From Arthrobacter sp. EM1 (GTDB taxonomy: Bacteria > Actinomycetota > Actinomycetes > Actinomycetales > Micrococcaceae): DNA of 64,000 bases. The stretch lies in the NCBI RefSeq assembly GCF_029964055.1, contig NZ_CP124836.1:3224001-3288000 (forward strand), in the 5' to 3' direction. Under the pieces are notes generated by a model. It was not told where the DNA came from and did not search any database. It worked only from the letters and a program-made list of their open reading frames with translations. Each line of letters opens with the position of its first letter. The stretch's first letter is position 1. The translations under genes and the position numbers were made by a program. Shown here in pieces: positions 35,954 to 43,834 of this stretch.

Positions 35954-36847
35954 TCAGCCTCCCAGTCCGAGCAGGCGGACGGCGTTGTGCTTGAGGATCT
36001 TGGGCCGGACCTCGTCCTTGAGCGGCAGGTCCGCAAAGGCGCGCAGCCACTTCTGCGGGGTGATCAGCGGGAAGTCGGTGCCGAAAAGGACCTTGTCCTG
36101 CAGCACGGAGTTGGCCATCTTCACCAGCGATTCCGGGAAGTACTTCGGGGACCAGCCGGAGAGGTCGATGAAGACGTTGGACTTGTGCGTGGCGATGGAG
36201 TTCGCCTCGTCCTGCCACGGCACCGAGGGGTGGGCCATGATGATCTGCAGTTCCGGGAAGTCCGCCGCGACGGCGTCCAGCAGCAGCGGGTTGGAGTAGC
36301 CCAGCTTGATGCCGTAGCCGCCCGGGAGCCCGGCGCCCATGCCGTTTTGTCCGGTGTGGAAAATCGCCGGGAGGCCGAGTTCCTGCAGGGCGGCCCAGAG
36401 CGGGTAGAACTGTTCGTTGGAGGGGTCAAAACCCTGTAGGGACGGGTGGAACTTGAACCCGCGGGCACCCAGGTCGATGGCCTGGTGCTTGGCGCCCTGG
36501 ATGGCCTCGGCGCCGGTCCGTGGGTCCACGCTGCCAAACGGGATCAGCACGTCGTTGTTCCGCGCGGCGCCGGCGACGAGGTCTTCGATGCTGTTCGGCT
36601 CGTGTTTGAGCTGGGTGCGGGCATCGACGGTGAACACGACGGCGGCCATGTTCAGTTCGCGGTAGACCTCGGCGATCCGGTCCAGCGACGGGGTGCGGTC
36701 CTCGGACTTGAAGTACTTGGCGGACGCTTCGCTGAGGGCCGACGGCAGGGATTCGTGGCCGTGGCCGTCCACCTCAAGGTGGACGTGCATGTCGATCGCG
36801 TCGAGCTTTGCCGCGTCGATGCTGAGTTCATAGCGCTGGGAGGCCAT
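35954..36847 (-). CDS. Amidohydrolase-2 family metal hydrolase, probable retro-Claisen (CouO-like) enzyme
   Basis: 297 residues of the ACMSD-like amidohydrolase family. The metal motif HVH is in DAIDMHVHLEVDG near the N-terminus, later ligands are in IIMAHPSVPW and VLFGTDFPLI, and GFKFHPSLQGF is typical of the family. In actinobacterial hydroxycinnamate clusters a protein of this family hydrolyses the 3-oxoacyl-CoA to an aromatic acid and acetyl-CoA in place of a thiolase (established for such clusters; assigned here by context). The start at MASQRYEL lies one base from the SDR stop. Confidence 0.85.
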   Translation of the reverse strand: MASQRYELSIDAAKLDAIDMHVHLEVDGHGHESLPSALSEASAKYFKSEDRTPSLDRIAEVYRELNMAAVVFTVDARTQLKHEPNSIEDLVAGAARNNDVLIPFGSVDPRTGAEAIQGAKHQAIDLGARGFKFHPSLQGFDPSNEQFYPLWAALQELGLPAIFHTGQNGMGAGLPGGYGIKLGYSNPLLLDAVAADFPELQIIMAHPSVPWQDEANSIATHKSNVFIDLSGWSPKYFPESLVKMANSVLQDKVLFGTDFPLITPQKWLRAFADLPLKDEVRPKILKHNAVRLLGLGG

Positions 36848-36848
36848 G

Positions 36849-37784
36849 TCAGCGGACCTCTGCCGGTTCGGGCTTGAGCTCTTCCGGAAGCGGCAGGAAT
36901 TCCTCGCCGACGCTTTGCAGCTTGTCGCCGAAGAGCTTGCCAAAGTTTTCGATCAGGTCGGCATAGCCCCAGCCACCTTCGCGGTACTCGGTAACGGCAG
37001 CCCCCGGGTGGGTCCAGAGCTGCAGACGGTCCCCGCCGGCGCCGATCGCCTGGCCGGTGATGCCGGCAGCTGCGTCGGAGGCGAGGAAGGCAACGAGTCC
37101 GGCGACGTCGTCGGCGGTTCCGAACCCCAGATCGTGACGGAAGAAGGCCGGCATGGCCTCGCCGCGTTCGTCCGCTTCGACGGCCTTCTGGAAGTACGGG
37201 ACGGTCTTGGTCATGGCGGTGGCGGCCACCGGGATGACGGCGTTGGCGGTGACGCCGGCCTTCTTCATTTCCAGCGCCCAGGTGCGGACCATGCCGACGA
37301 TTCCGGCCTTGGCGGCGGCGTAGTTGGTCTGGCCGAAGTTGCCGCGCTGGCCGGTGGGCGATCCGATGGTGATGATGCGGCCGGCGATACCGTTTTCCTT
37401 GAAGTAGGCGAACGCTTCGCGGGCGCAGGTGAAGGTGCCCTTGAGGTGGACGTTAATGACGAGGTCAAAGTCCTCGTCCGTCATCTTCAGCAGGGACTTG
37501 TCCCGCAGAATGCCGGCGTTGGTGACCAGGATGTCGAGCCGGCCGAAAGCCTCCACCGCTTTCTGCACGAGCTGCCGGGCGGCTTCGGTGCTGCCCACCG
37601 GAGCGACGACGGCGACGACGCGGCCGCCGTCGGCCTCAATGGTCCGGACCGCTTCAGCGGCCACGTCGGCATCCACATCGTTGATCACGACGGCGGCGCC
37701 CTGGCGGGCGAGTTCCCGGGCGTACGCCAGACCCAGGCCGCGGCCGCTTCCGGTGACGATTGCTACTTTCCCTGACAGGCTCAT
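36849..37784 (-). CDS. SDR 3-hydroxyacyl-CoA dehydrogenase (CouN-like)
   Basis: 311-residue short-chain dehydrogenase. It has GSGRGLG for cofactor (about 12-18), D36 region VVINDVDAD favouring NAD, NAGIL, the serine in TIGSPTGQRG and the catalytic YAAAK. A C-terminal extension of about 55 residues beyond the classical SDR length ends PEELKPEPAEVR. First gene of the unit; the ATG with AAAGGAG fits better than one five codons upstream. It should oxidise the 3-hydroxy-3-arylpropionyl-CoA intermediate. Confidence 0.92.
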   Translation of the reverse strand: MSLSGKVAIVTGSGRGLGLAYARELARQGAAVVINDVDADVAAEAVRTIEADGGRVVAVVAPVGSTEAARQLVQKAVEAFGRLDILVTNAGILRDKSLLKMTDEDFDLVINVHLKGTFTCAREAFAYFKENGIAGRIITIGSPTGQRGNFGQTNYAAAKAGIVGMVRTWALEMKKAGVTANAVIPVAATAMTKTVPYFQKAVEADERGEAMPAFFRHDLGFGTADDVAGLVAFLASDAAAGITGQAIGAGGDRLQLWTHPGAAVTEYREGGWGYADLIENFGKLFGDKLQSVGEEFLPLPEELKPEPAEVR

Positions 37785-37862
37785 GCTGCTCCTTTGCACT
37801 GCGCCTTGCGGCGGATATCCCAGGGAGCCTGCGTGTGATGCACATCTCCCTTGACTGCTTCA

Positions 37863-37891
37863 ATTAGAAACTTAATCCTTGAGAATGTCAA
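37863..37891 (-). promoter_or_regulatory. Strong promoter with MarR operator over the -35
   Basis: On the minus strand: TTGACA (37886-37891), 17-base spacer, TCTAAT (37863-37868), near-consensus in both boxes. The inverted repeat TTGA-N5-TCAA (37879-37891) covers the -35, so a bound repressor would block RNA polymerase. It drives the SDR-to-ligase operon with a leader of about 70 bases. Confidence 0.75.
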
Positions 37892-37982
37892 TGATTTATT
37901 TCTGCATCCAATCAGCTTCCCCACCCGCCGCATTCACCGCTCCCGGTGCACGCTTTTCGCAGGCGCGGTGCACGTGGGATCA

Positions 37983-37995
37983 TTGAATAATTCAA
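37983..37995. promoter_or_regulatory. MarR operator, palindrome upstream of marR
   Basis: TTGAATAATTCAA, a perfect 13-bp palindrome with the same arms and width as the repeat over the divergent promoter. It lies 32 bases before the marR start, consistent with autoregulation. Confidence 0.7.
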
Positions 37996-38027
37996 CGACC
38001 CGGCTGGCTACCCGCCCGAAAGGCACC

Positions 38028-38522
38028 ATGACACAACAGGTACACCTCGCCGCCGAAAGCTCCGGCGAGGCTTCCACCCGGCTGGCGGAATCAAGCATCA
38101 GCACTGACATAGGCTTCCTGCTGGCCAAGCTGCACGCCGCCGGCAGCGTGCTCAACAACGCGGCCCTTGCAGAGTTCGGGCTGAAGGAGCGGTCCTACTC
38201 CGTGCTGGCGCTGGCCTGCGGCAATCTGGGACCCACCCAACGCGAACTGGCCGAGTTCCTCAGCCTGGATCCCAGCCAGATCGTGGCACTCATTGATGAG
38301 CTGGAACAGCGCGGCCTCGTGGAAAGAAAGCCGGGACCCTCAGACCGGCGGCAGAAACTGGTGTCCGCCACAAAAGCAGGCCGCACCCTCCACGCTGCCG
38401 CCCAGAAGGCAACCCAGGCCGCCGAGGCGCGACAGCTGGTCATGCTTACCGGCGAGGAGGTGGCGTCTCTGCGGTCCATTCTCCGCAAGGCCGTCTGGTC
38501 CGGGAGTCCCGCAGGCCGATAG
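38028..38522 (+). CDS. MarR-family repressor (CouR/PhdR-like)
   Basis: 164-residue MarR protein. The winged helix is at about 65-120 (QRELAEFLSLDPSQIVALIDELEQRGLVERKPGPSDRRQKLVSAT). The start is the ATG with GAAAGG upstream; the open frame extends further back but crosses the operators. Divergent from the phenylpropanoid-type operon, it is likely released by a CoA-ester intermediate, as known for CouR. Confidence 0.9.
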   Translation: MTQQVHLAAESSGEASTRLAESSISTDIGFLLAKLHAAGSVLNNAALAEFGLKERSYSVLALACGNLGPTQRELAEFLSLDPSQIVALIDELEQRGLVERKPGPSDRRQKLVSATKAGRTLHAAAQKATQAAEARQLVMLTGEEVASLRSILRKAVWSGSPAGR

Positions 38523-38530
38523 TTCAAACC

Positions 38531-38560
38531 TTGCAAATATGATGTGACAAAGCCTGTAAC
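38531..38560 (+). promoter_or_regulatory. Possible promoter for the phosphatase gene
   Basis: TTGCAA, 18-base spacer, TGTAAC, located 50-80 bases before the phosphatase start. A moderate match only. Confidence 0.3.
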
Positions 38561-38611
38561 ATCCACCGCCGGGAACTAGCCAAGCGGAGCCGCATAATCC
38601 ATGCTTGCACT

Positions 38612-39208
38612 ATGACCTCACCGTCGAGCCAGTACCGGATCATCGCGGTCTGCACCGGGAACATCTGCCGGTCGCCGATGGCCGAACTGATGCTGGCGGA
38701 GGCCATCGCCGCGGATGGCCTGGCCGGCGCCGTCGTTGACTCGGCGGGGATCACGGCCTACGAAGTGGGCCGCCCGATTGATCCGCGGGCCGCCCGCAAA
38801 CTCACCGCCAACGGCATTTCCTCGGAACGTCACGTGGCACGCGAATGGGACACCAGATGGTTCCACAACCGCGACCTCATCCTTGCCCTGGACGTGGACC
38901 ATTTCGGCTGGTTGCAGCAGGCCGCACCGGACCGCGAATCCGGGTCCAAGATCCGGATTCTGCGCAGCTTCGATCCGGCCGTCGCGGGCAAGGATCCCCT
39001 CGACCAGGGCATCGACGACCCCTGGTACGGCGGCCACGCGGACTTCGACCTCACCTGGGACCTGATCCACGCTGCACTGCCCGGGATCGTGGCGCATGTC
39101 CGGACGGAGCTCGCCCGGCGTCAACGGCCGGGCGGGCAACAACCGGGCAGGGATCAACCCGGCAGTGATCAACCCAATGCAGGGCAGCGGGTACGCTCTA
39201 AATCATGA
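38612..39208 (+). CDS. Low-molecular-weight protein tyrosine phosphatase
   Basis: 198 residues. The P-loop CTGNICRS carries C14 and R20 (C-X5-R), and the general-acid Asp is in DDPWYGG. The family dephosphorylates phosphotyrosine proteins or small phosphorylated groups. The C-terminal tail is a low-complexity stretch of QPG/DQPG units. The stop overlaps the start of the kinase-PabB fusion (ATGA), so the two are translated together. Confidence 0.92.
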   Translation: MTSPSSQYRIIAVCTGNICRSPMAELMLAEAIAADGLAGAVVDSAGITAYEVGRPIDPRAARKLTANGISSERHVAREWDTRWFHNRDLILALDVDHFGWLQQAAPDRESGSKIRILRSFDPAVAGKDPLDQGIDDPWYGGHADFDLTWDLIHAALPGIVAHVRTELARRQRPGGQQPGRDQPGSDQPNAGQRVRSKS

Positions 39209-41265
39209 GTCCCGCACCCGTCATCATCGCCATCGACGGACGATCCGGCGCCGGCAAGACCACCTTGGCGATCGAGCTGGCGGCGACGCTCCGCGAACAC
39301 CACAAGGTCTCCCTCTTCCATCTGGAAGACATCTATCCCGGCTGGAACGGGCTTGTGGCCGGCGTCGAGCGTTACGTCTCCACGGTCCTGGCCCCGCTGC
39401 ACCGCAGCGAGCCCGCCGAATGGGTCAGTTGGGACTGGACAGCCCACTACGACGGCGCCACCCGCACCACCCAGCCCGCTGAAATCGTCCTGGTGGAAGG
39501 CGTGGGTGCTGCCGCCGCAGCCGCCCTCCCCTTCCTTGCCGCCGTGATCTGGGCCGATTCGCCCGAACAAGACCGGCGCAGCAGGGCCCTGGCCCGCGAC
39601 GGTGAAACGTACGAACCGTTCTGGGACCAGTGGGCCGCCCAGGAGCAGGAGTGGCTGGCCGGGGATGACGTTCCGGCCCGCGCCGATGTCCGGGTGCTCA
39701 ACCGTGCCGACGGCGCCGCCCCTGCGGAAGTGCTGCAGTCCCTCTTGTACCTGCCGGCCCTGGCTCCGGTGCTGCTGCCCGAACGCAGTGCACGCACCGG
39801 GCTGGAGCTGCAGGCCGAACGGATCGACGCCGTCCCGGACCCGGTCCTGGTGTTCGAAGCCCTCTTCGGCGGCTCGGCCAATGCCGTCTGGCTCGACTCA
39901 TCGCTGACGCCCGTGGCGCCCGACGGCGGTGCGGCGGCGGAACGCAGCCGCTTCAGCATCCTGGCGGACGACGGCGGCCCTTACGGACAGTCGGTCCGGC
40001 ACAACTCGGGGACAACTTGTGTGAGCGTCGGAAACGCCAGCGTCACGACCGAGGGGCCGTTCTTCCGCTGGCTCGACGGCGTCTGGGGCCAGCCCACACT
40101 CAGCGGCCCCGAGGACTATCCGTGCGGGTTCACTTTGGGCTGGCTCGGCTACCTCGGCTACGAACTCAAACGTGAGACCGGCGGCAGCGACGTATCGGCC
40201 GGGACCCCGGATGCCTGCCTGCTTTTCGCCGGTCGCGCAGTGGTCCTGGACCACGTGGAGCGCACGGTCTGGCTGCTGGCGCTGGGCGCCGCAGACGCCG
40301 GAGACTGGCTGGCTACTGCCCGCTCCGCCATCACCGAGGCAAGCAACCGAAAGCCGGCCGGCGCCGGCCACGTCCTCGAACCCCGCGCACCAGGCCACGG
40401 CGGCCCGGACTTTACGGCCCGGGACTCGGAAGCATCCTATAAGTTCAAAATCAGCCGGGCGCAGCACGAAATTACCGAAGGCAACAGCTACGAGGTCTGC
40501 CTGACCACTGCACTGACCGCCAATCTTCCCGCCGCGACCCTCGAGCCTTGGCAGGCGTACCTGATGCTGCGGCGGGGCAATCCCGCGCCGTTCGCCAGCT
40601 ACCTGCGCTTCGGTGACCTCACTGTGGCGAGCACCTCGCCGGAGCGGTTCCTGCGGATCGCGCCTGACGGTGCCATGCGCGCCGAGCCGATCAAGGGCAC
40701 CCGGCCCCGGGATGCGGATCCGGCACGGGACGCGTTGCTGCGGCACGAGCTCGAGTCCTCCCCGAAGGACCGCGCCGAGAACATCATGATCGTAGACCTG
40801 CTCCGCAACGACCTCAGCCACTTCGCCGTGCCGGGCTCCGTATCGGTCAGCAGGCTCTGCGCGATCGAAAGCTACGCCACAGTGCACCAGCTGGTCAGCA
40901 CCATCGATGCCCGCCTCAAACCGGGGATGCCCCGGGCCGAGGCCGTTGCGGCGTGTTTCCCCGCCGGCTCCATGACGGGCGCCCCCAAGGTCAGCACCAT
41001 GGCCATCCTCGACCGGCTTGAGGGAGCACCCCGCGGCGTGTACTCCGGCGCGATCGGCTATTTCTCGCTCAACGGCGCGACCGACCTGGCCGTCGCCATC
41101 CGGGCCCTCGTTCTCACTCAGCTGCCCGGCGGCCGCACCGGGCTCAGCCTCGGCGTCGGCGGTGCCATTACGGCAGACTCCTCACCCCAGGCGGAGTACG
41201 AAGAGATCCGGACCAAGGCCTTCGGCGTTCTCACTGCGCTGGGCGCGCAGTTCCCGGCCGGCTGA
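39205..41265 (+). CDS. pabB: P-loop kinase-like domain fused to aminodeoxychorismate synthase component I (PabB)
   Basis: 686 residues in two parts. Residues about 1-200 are a uridine-kinase-like P-loop domain with Walker A GRSGAGKTT (12-20) and VLVEGVGA as a possible Walker B. Residues about 215-680 are a PabB/TrpE chorismate enzyme with PIKGTRPR (catalytic K497), DLLRNDLS and PAGSMTGAPK. The PIKGT lysine is the aminodeoxychorismate synthase signature, rather than anthranilate synthase. It makes 4-amino-4-deoxychorismate for folate; the lyase pabC is two genes on. No glutaminase (PabA) gene is nearby. The role of the kinase part is unknown. Confidence 0.9.
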   Translation: MSPAPVIIAIDGRSGAGKTTLAIELAATLREHHKVSLFHLEDIYPGWNGLVAGVERYVSTVLAPLHRSEPAEWVSWDWTAHYDGATRTTQPAEIVLVEGVGAAAAAALPFLAAVIWADSPEQDRRSRALARDGETYEPFWDQWAAQEQEWLAGDDVPARADVRVLNRADGAAPAEVLQSLLYLPALAPVLLPERSARTGLELQAERIDAVPDPVLVFEALFGGSANAVWLDSSLTPVAPDGGAAAERSRFSILADDGGPYGQSVRHNSGTTCVSVGNASVTTEGPFFRWLDGVWGQPTLSGPEDYPCGFTLGWLGYLGYELKRETGGSDVSAGTPDACLLFAGRAVVLDHVERTVWLLALGAADAGDWLATARSAITEASNRKPAGAGHVLEPRAPGHGGPDFTARDSEASYKFKISRAQHEITEGNSYEVCLTTALTANLPAATLEPWQAYLMLRRGNPAPFASYLRFGDLTVASTSPERFLRIAPDGAMRAEPIKGTRPRDADPARDALLRHELESSPKDRAENIMIVDLLRNDLSHFAVPGSVSVSRLCAIESYATVHQLVSTIDARLKPGMPRAEAVAACFPAGSMTGAPKVSTMAILDRLEGAPRGVYSGAIGYFSLNGATDLAVAIRALVLTQLPGGRTGLSLGVGGAITADSSPQAEYEEIRTKAFGVLTALGAQFPAG

Positions 41266-41281
41266 CTCGTTCGCTGCGGCG

Positions 41282-42814
41282 CTACTGCAACGTGGCCGTC
41301 AGGCGGGCCACATTGTCCACATACTTAACCCCCACGGGCCGCCGCATCCAGTCCTCGAGCGTCAGTTCGCGCGAGAGCCCCCGGTAGGTGTCGGCCACGG
41401 CGCTGACGCGTCGCACCACGTCCGCGCCCAGGAGCATCACTGAAACCTCGAGGTTCAGCGAGAAGGAGCGCATGTCCATGTTGCTGGAGCCCAGCACGGC
41501 GACCTCGTTATCGATGGTGAAGTGCTTGGCGTGCAGCACAAACGGCGCCTTGTACAGGTAGATGCGCACCCCGGCTTCTAGGAGCGCCTCATAGTAGGAC
41601 TGCTGGGCGTGGTGGACGAGGAACTGGTCGCCCTTTTCCGAGACGAACAGCTCGACCTCCACGCCGCGCTGGGCTGCCGTCGTCACGGCGTACAGCAGTG
41701 AATCGTCCGGGACGAAATAGGGGCTGCAGATCGAAATATTGTGCTGGGCCGAGTAAATCAATGTGTTGAAAAGCCGCAGGTTGTTTTCCGTGATGAAGCC
41801 GGGGCCGCTGGGAACCACCTGCGCCGTCACGTCGCCTGCGTGTGTTTCGGGCCGGTGCGCGAGCTGATCCTCGAGGGACTCGTCCGTTTCACTGAGCCAG
41901 TCCGTGGCGAAGACGACGTTGAGGGTGGTGACAATCGGCCCGCGCAGGCTCGCCATCAGTTCGACCCATTCGCGGCCGACTTTGCGGTGCCTGGGGTTGT
42001 TGTAGGAGGGCTCGATCAGGTTCTGCGACCCGGTGAAGGCAAGCTCGCCGTCGATCACCATGATCTTGCGGTGGTTGCGCAGGTCCGGCCGGCGCCATTG
42101 ACCGTGCACAGGCCGCAGCGGCAACATCGGCCGCCAGCGGATTTTGCTGGCCTTGAGCCGGGCGATCAGCTTGCTGTAACCCTTGATGCGCAAGGTGCCG
42201 AGGTGGTCAAACAGGAGCCGGACTTCGACGCCGCGCTCGGCCGCCTCTTCCATCGCGGTCAGCAGATCGTCGGTGACGTGGTCGGAGCTCAGGATATAGA
42301 ACTCGGCGTTGACAAATGACTCTGCTTGACGGACGGCCGCTGCCATCGCCTTGATCGAGTCCGGGTAGCCGGGCAGGAGCTCCACCTGGTTGCCGTCCAC
42401 CATCGGCAGTGAACCGAGGGTTTGGTTCAGCTCCGCTGCGGAGGCCACCCATTCCGGGCCGCTGTACCGGCTTTCCTGCATCGCCAGATCGGAGGTGCCG
42501 GCCCGTACCCGGGTATTCACAGCGTCCTGCTGCGCACGGCGCCTGCGGGACAGCCTGAAGTTGCCAAAAAGCAGGAACAGGACCAGGCCCAATGCGGGGA
42601 CAAAAAAGATGATCAGGAGCCAGGCCATGGCCGTGGTGGGGCGTCGGTTTCCGGGGATGATGCCCAGTGCCAGCACCCGGATCCCCAGGTCCACCACGGA
42701 CAGGATCAGCAGCATCCAGGGCGGGAGTGTCTCCGCCAGCGAAAATGGCCACAGCACAGGCGAACCCCTCAAGTTCCAGACCCGCGGAACCTTTCCGGAA
42801 CGGGCAACCGTCAA
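41282..42814 (-). CDS. cls: Cardiolipin synthase (phospholipase D family)
   Basis: 510 residues. Two N-terminal hydrophobic helices (about 25-85, MLLILSVVDLGI and AWLLIIFFVPALGLVLFLLFG) are followed by two HKD phospholipase D motifs, HRKIMVIDGELAFTGSQN and HAKHFTIDNEVAVLGSSNMD. It joins two phosphatidylglycerols (or CDP-DAG and PG) into cardiolipin at the membrane. Convergent with the pabB fusion and divergent from pabC, with a 36-base gap before the latter. Confidence 0.94.
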   Translation of the reverse strand: MTVARSGKVPRVWNLRGSPVLWPFSLAETLPPWMLLILSVVDLGIRVLALGIIPGNRRPTTAMAWLLIIFFVPALGLVLFLLFGNFRLSRRRRAQQDAVNTRVRAGTSDLAMQESRYSGPEWVASAAELNQTLGSLPMVDGNQVELLPGYPDSIKAMAAAVRQAESFVNAEFYILSSDHVTDDLLTAMEEAAERGVEVRLLFDHLGTLRIKGYSKLIARLKASKIRWRPMLPLRPVHGQWRRPDLRNHRKIMVIDGELAFTGSQNLIEPSYNNPRHRKVGREWVELMASLRGPIVTTLNVVFATDWLSETDESLEDQLAHRPETHAGDVTAQVVPSGPGFITENNLRLFNTLIYSAQHNISICSPYFVPDDSLLYAVTTAAQRGVEVELFVSEKGDQFLVHHAQQSYYEALLEAGVRIYLYKAPFVLHAKHFTIDNEVAVLGSSNMDMRSFSLNLEVSVMLLGADVVRRVSAVADTYRGLSRELTLEDWMRRPVGVKYVDNVARLTATLQ

Positions 42815-42850
42815 ATCCTATCCCGTGGTCCGCGGCACTAAGCTGAAGTC

Positions 42851-43813
42851 ATGAATTCTCCTGCCGGTGTTCCCGGCCCGGCCCCGGTGCTGGTCTTCCT
42901 GGATACCGCGTTCGACGGCGGCCGGGTGGCCGATGCCACGAAGCCGCAATTGATGGCGACGGACCAAGGGGCCACTCGCGGCGACGGTGTTTTCGAGTCG
43001 CTGCTGGCTGTTGGCGGGCAGCCCCGGAAGCTTCAGGCGCACCTGAATCGGCTGGCCGGTTCCGCCGGGTTGCTGGAGCTTGACCTCCCGGCGGAGGATC
43101 GCTGGCGCCGGGCGATCACGACGGCCATCAGCGAGTACCGGGGCCGGCACGTACCCGGCGCCGGAGACTCAGCGGACGACGAACTCGTTGTTAAACTGCT
43201 CGTGACCCGGGGCGTTGAAGGCGCCGCCGGGCCAACCTGCTGGGTCCAGGCCTCCGTCCCCGGCGCCATCGGCCGGCGCCAACGCGAGACCGGGATCGAC
43301 GTCATCCTGCTGGACCGCGGCTATGACAGTGAAGTCGCTGAACGGGCGCCCTGGCTGCTCATGGGCGCCAAGACGCTCTCCTACGCCGTCAACATGGCCG
43401 CGCTGCGCTACGCGCATGCCCAGGGTGCCGACGACGTTATCTTCACCTCCGCGGACGGCAAGGTCCTGGAGGGCCCGACGTCGACTGTCCTGCTTGCCCA
43501 TCTGGAAACCGTCGACGACGGTGCCGGCGGCGTGCGGACCCTCCGGCGGCTCATAACCCCGCAGCTCGACAGCGGGATCCTGCCCGGCACCTCGCAGGGT
43601 GCCCTGTTTACCGCGGCGAAGGCCGCCGGCTGGGAGCTGGGCTACGGACCGCTTGAGCCCCGCGACCTCTACGACGCCGACGCCGTGTGGCTCATCTCGA
43701 GCATCCGGCTGCTGGCGCCCGTCAACCACATCGACAGCAGGGAAATCGGCACCCCGGAACAGCGCAAGCAACTCACCGCGGAGCTCAACGCGCTGTACGC
43801 CACCATCGGGTAG
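42851..43813 (+). CDS. pabC: Aminodeoxychorismate lyase (class IV aminotransferase fold)
   Basis: 320 residues. A class IV PLP protein with the catalytic lysine in MGAKTLSYAVNMAALRYA, the phosphate-binding TRGDGVFES at the N-terminus, and FTSADGKVLEGPTSTVLL. In this context, after a PabB gene, it is most likely the lyase giving 4-aminobenzoate and pyruvate; a branched-chain or D-amino acid transaminase is the alternative. Confidence 0.85.
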   Translation: MNSPAGVPGPAPVLVFLDTAFDGGRVADATKPQLMATDQGATRGDGVFESLLAVGGQPRKLQAHLNRLAGSAGLLELDLPAEDRWRRAITTAISEYRGRHVPGAGDSADDELVVKLLVTRGVEGAAGPTCWVQASVPGAIGRRQRETGIDVILLDRGYDSEVAERAPWLLMGAKTLSYAVNMAALRYAHAQGADDVIFTSADGKVLEGPTSTVLLAHLETVDDGAGGVRTLRRLITPQLDSGILPGTSQGALFTAAKAAGWELGYGPLEPRDLYDADAVWLISSIRLLAPVNHIDSREIGTPEQRKQLTAELNALYATIG

Positions 43814-43834
43814 GCACAGTGATCGGGGCAGCTT

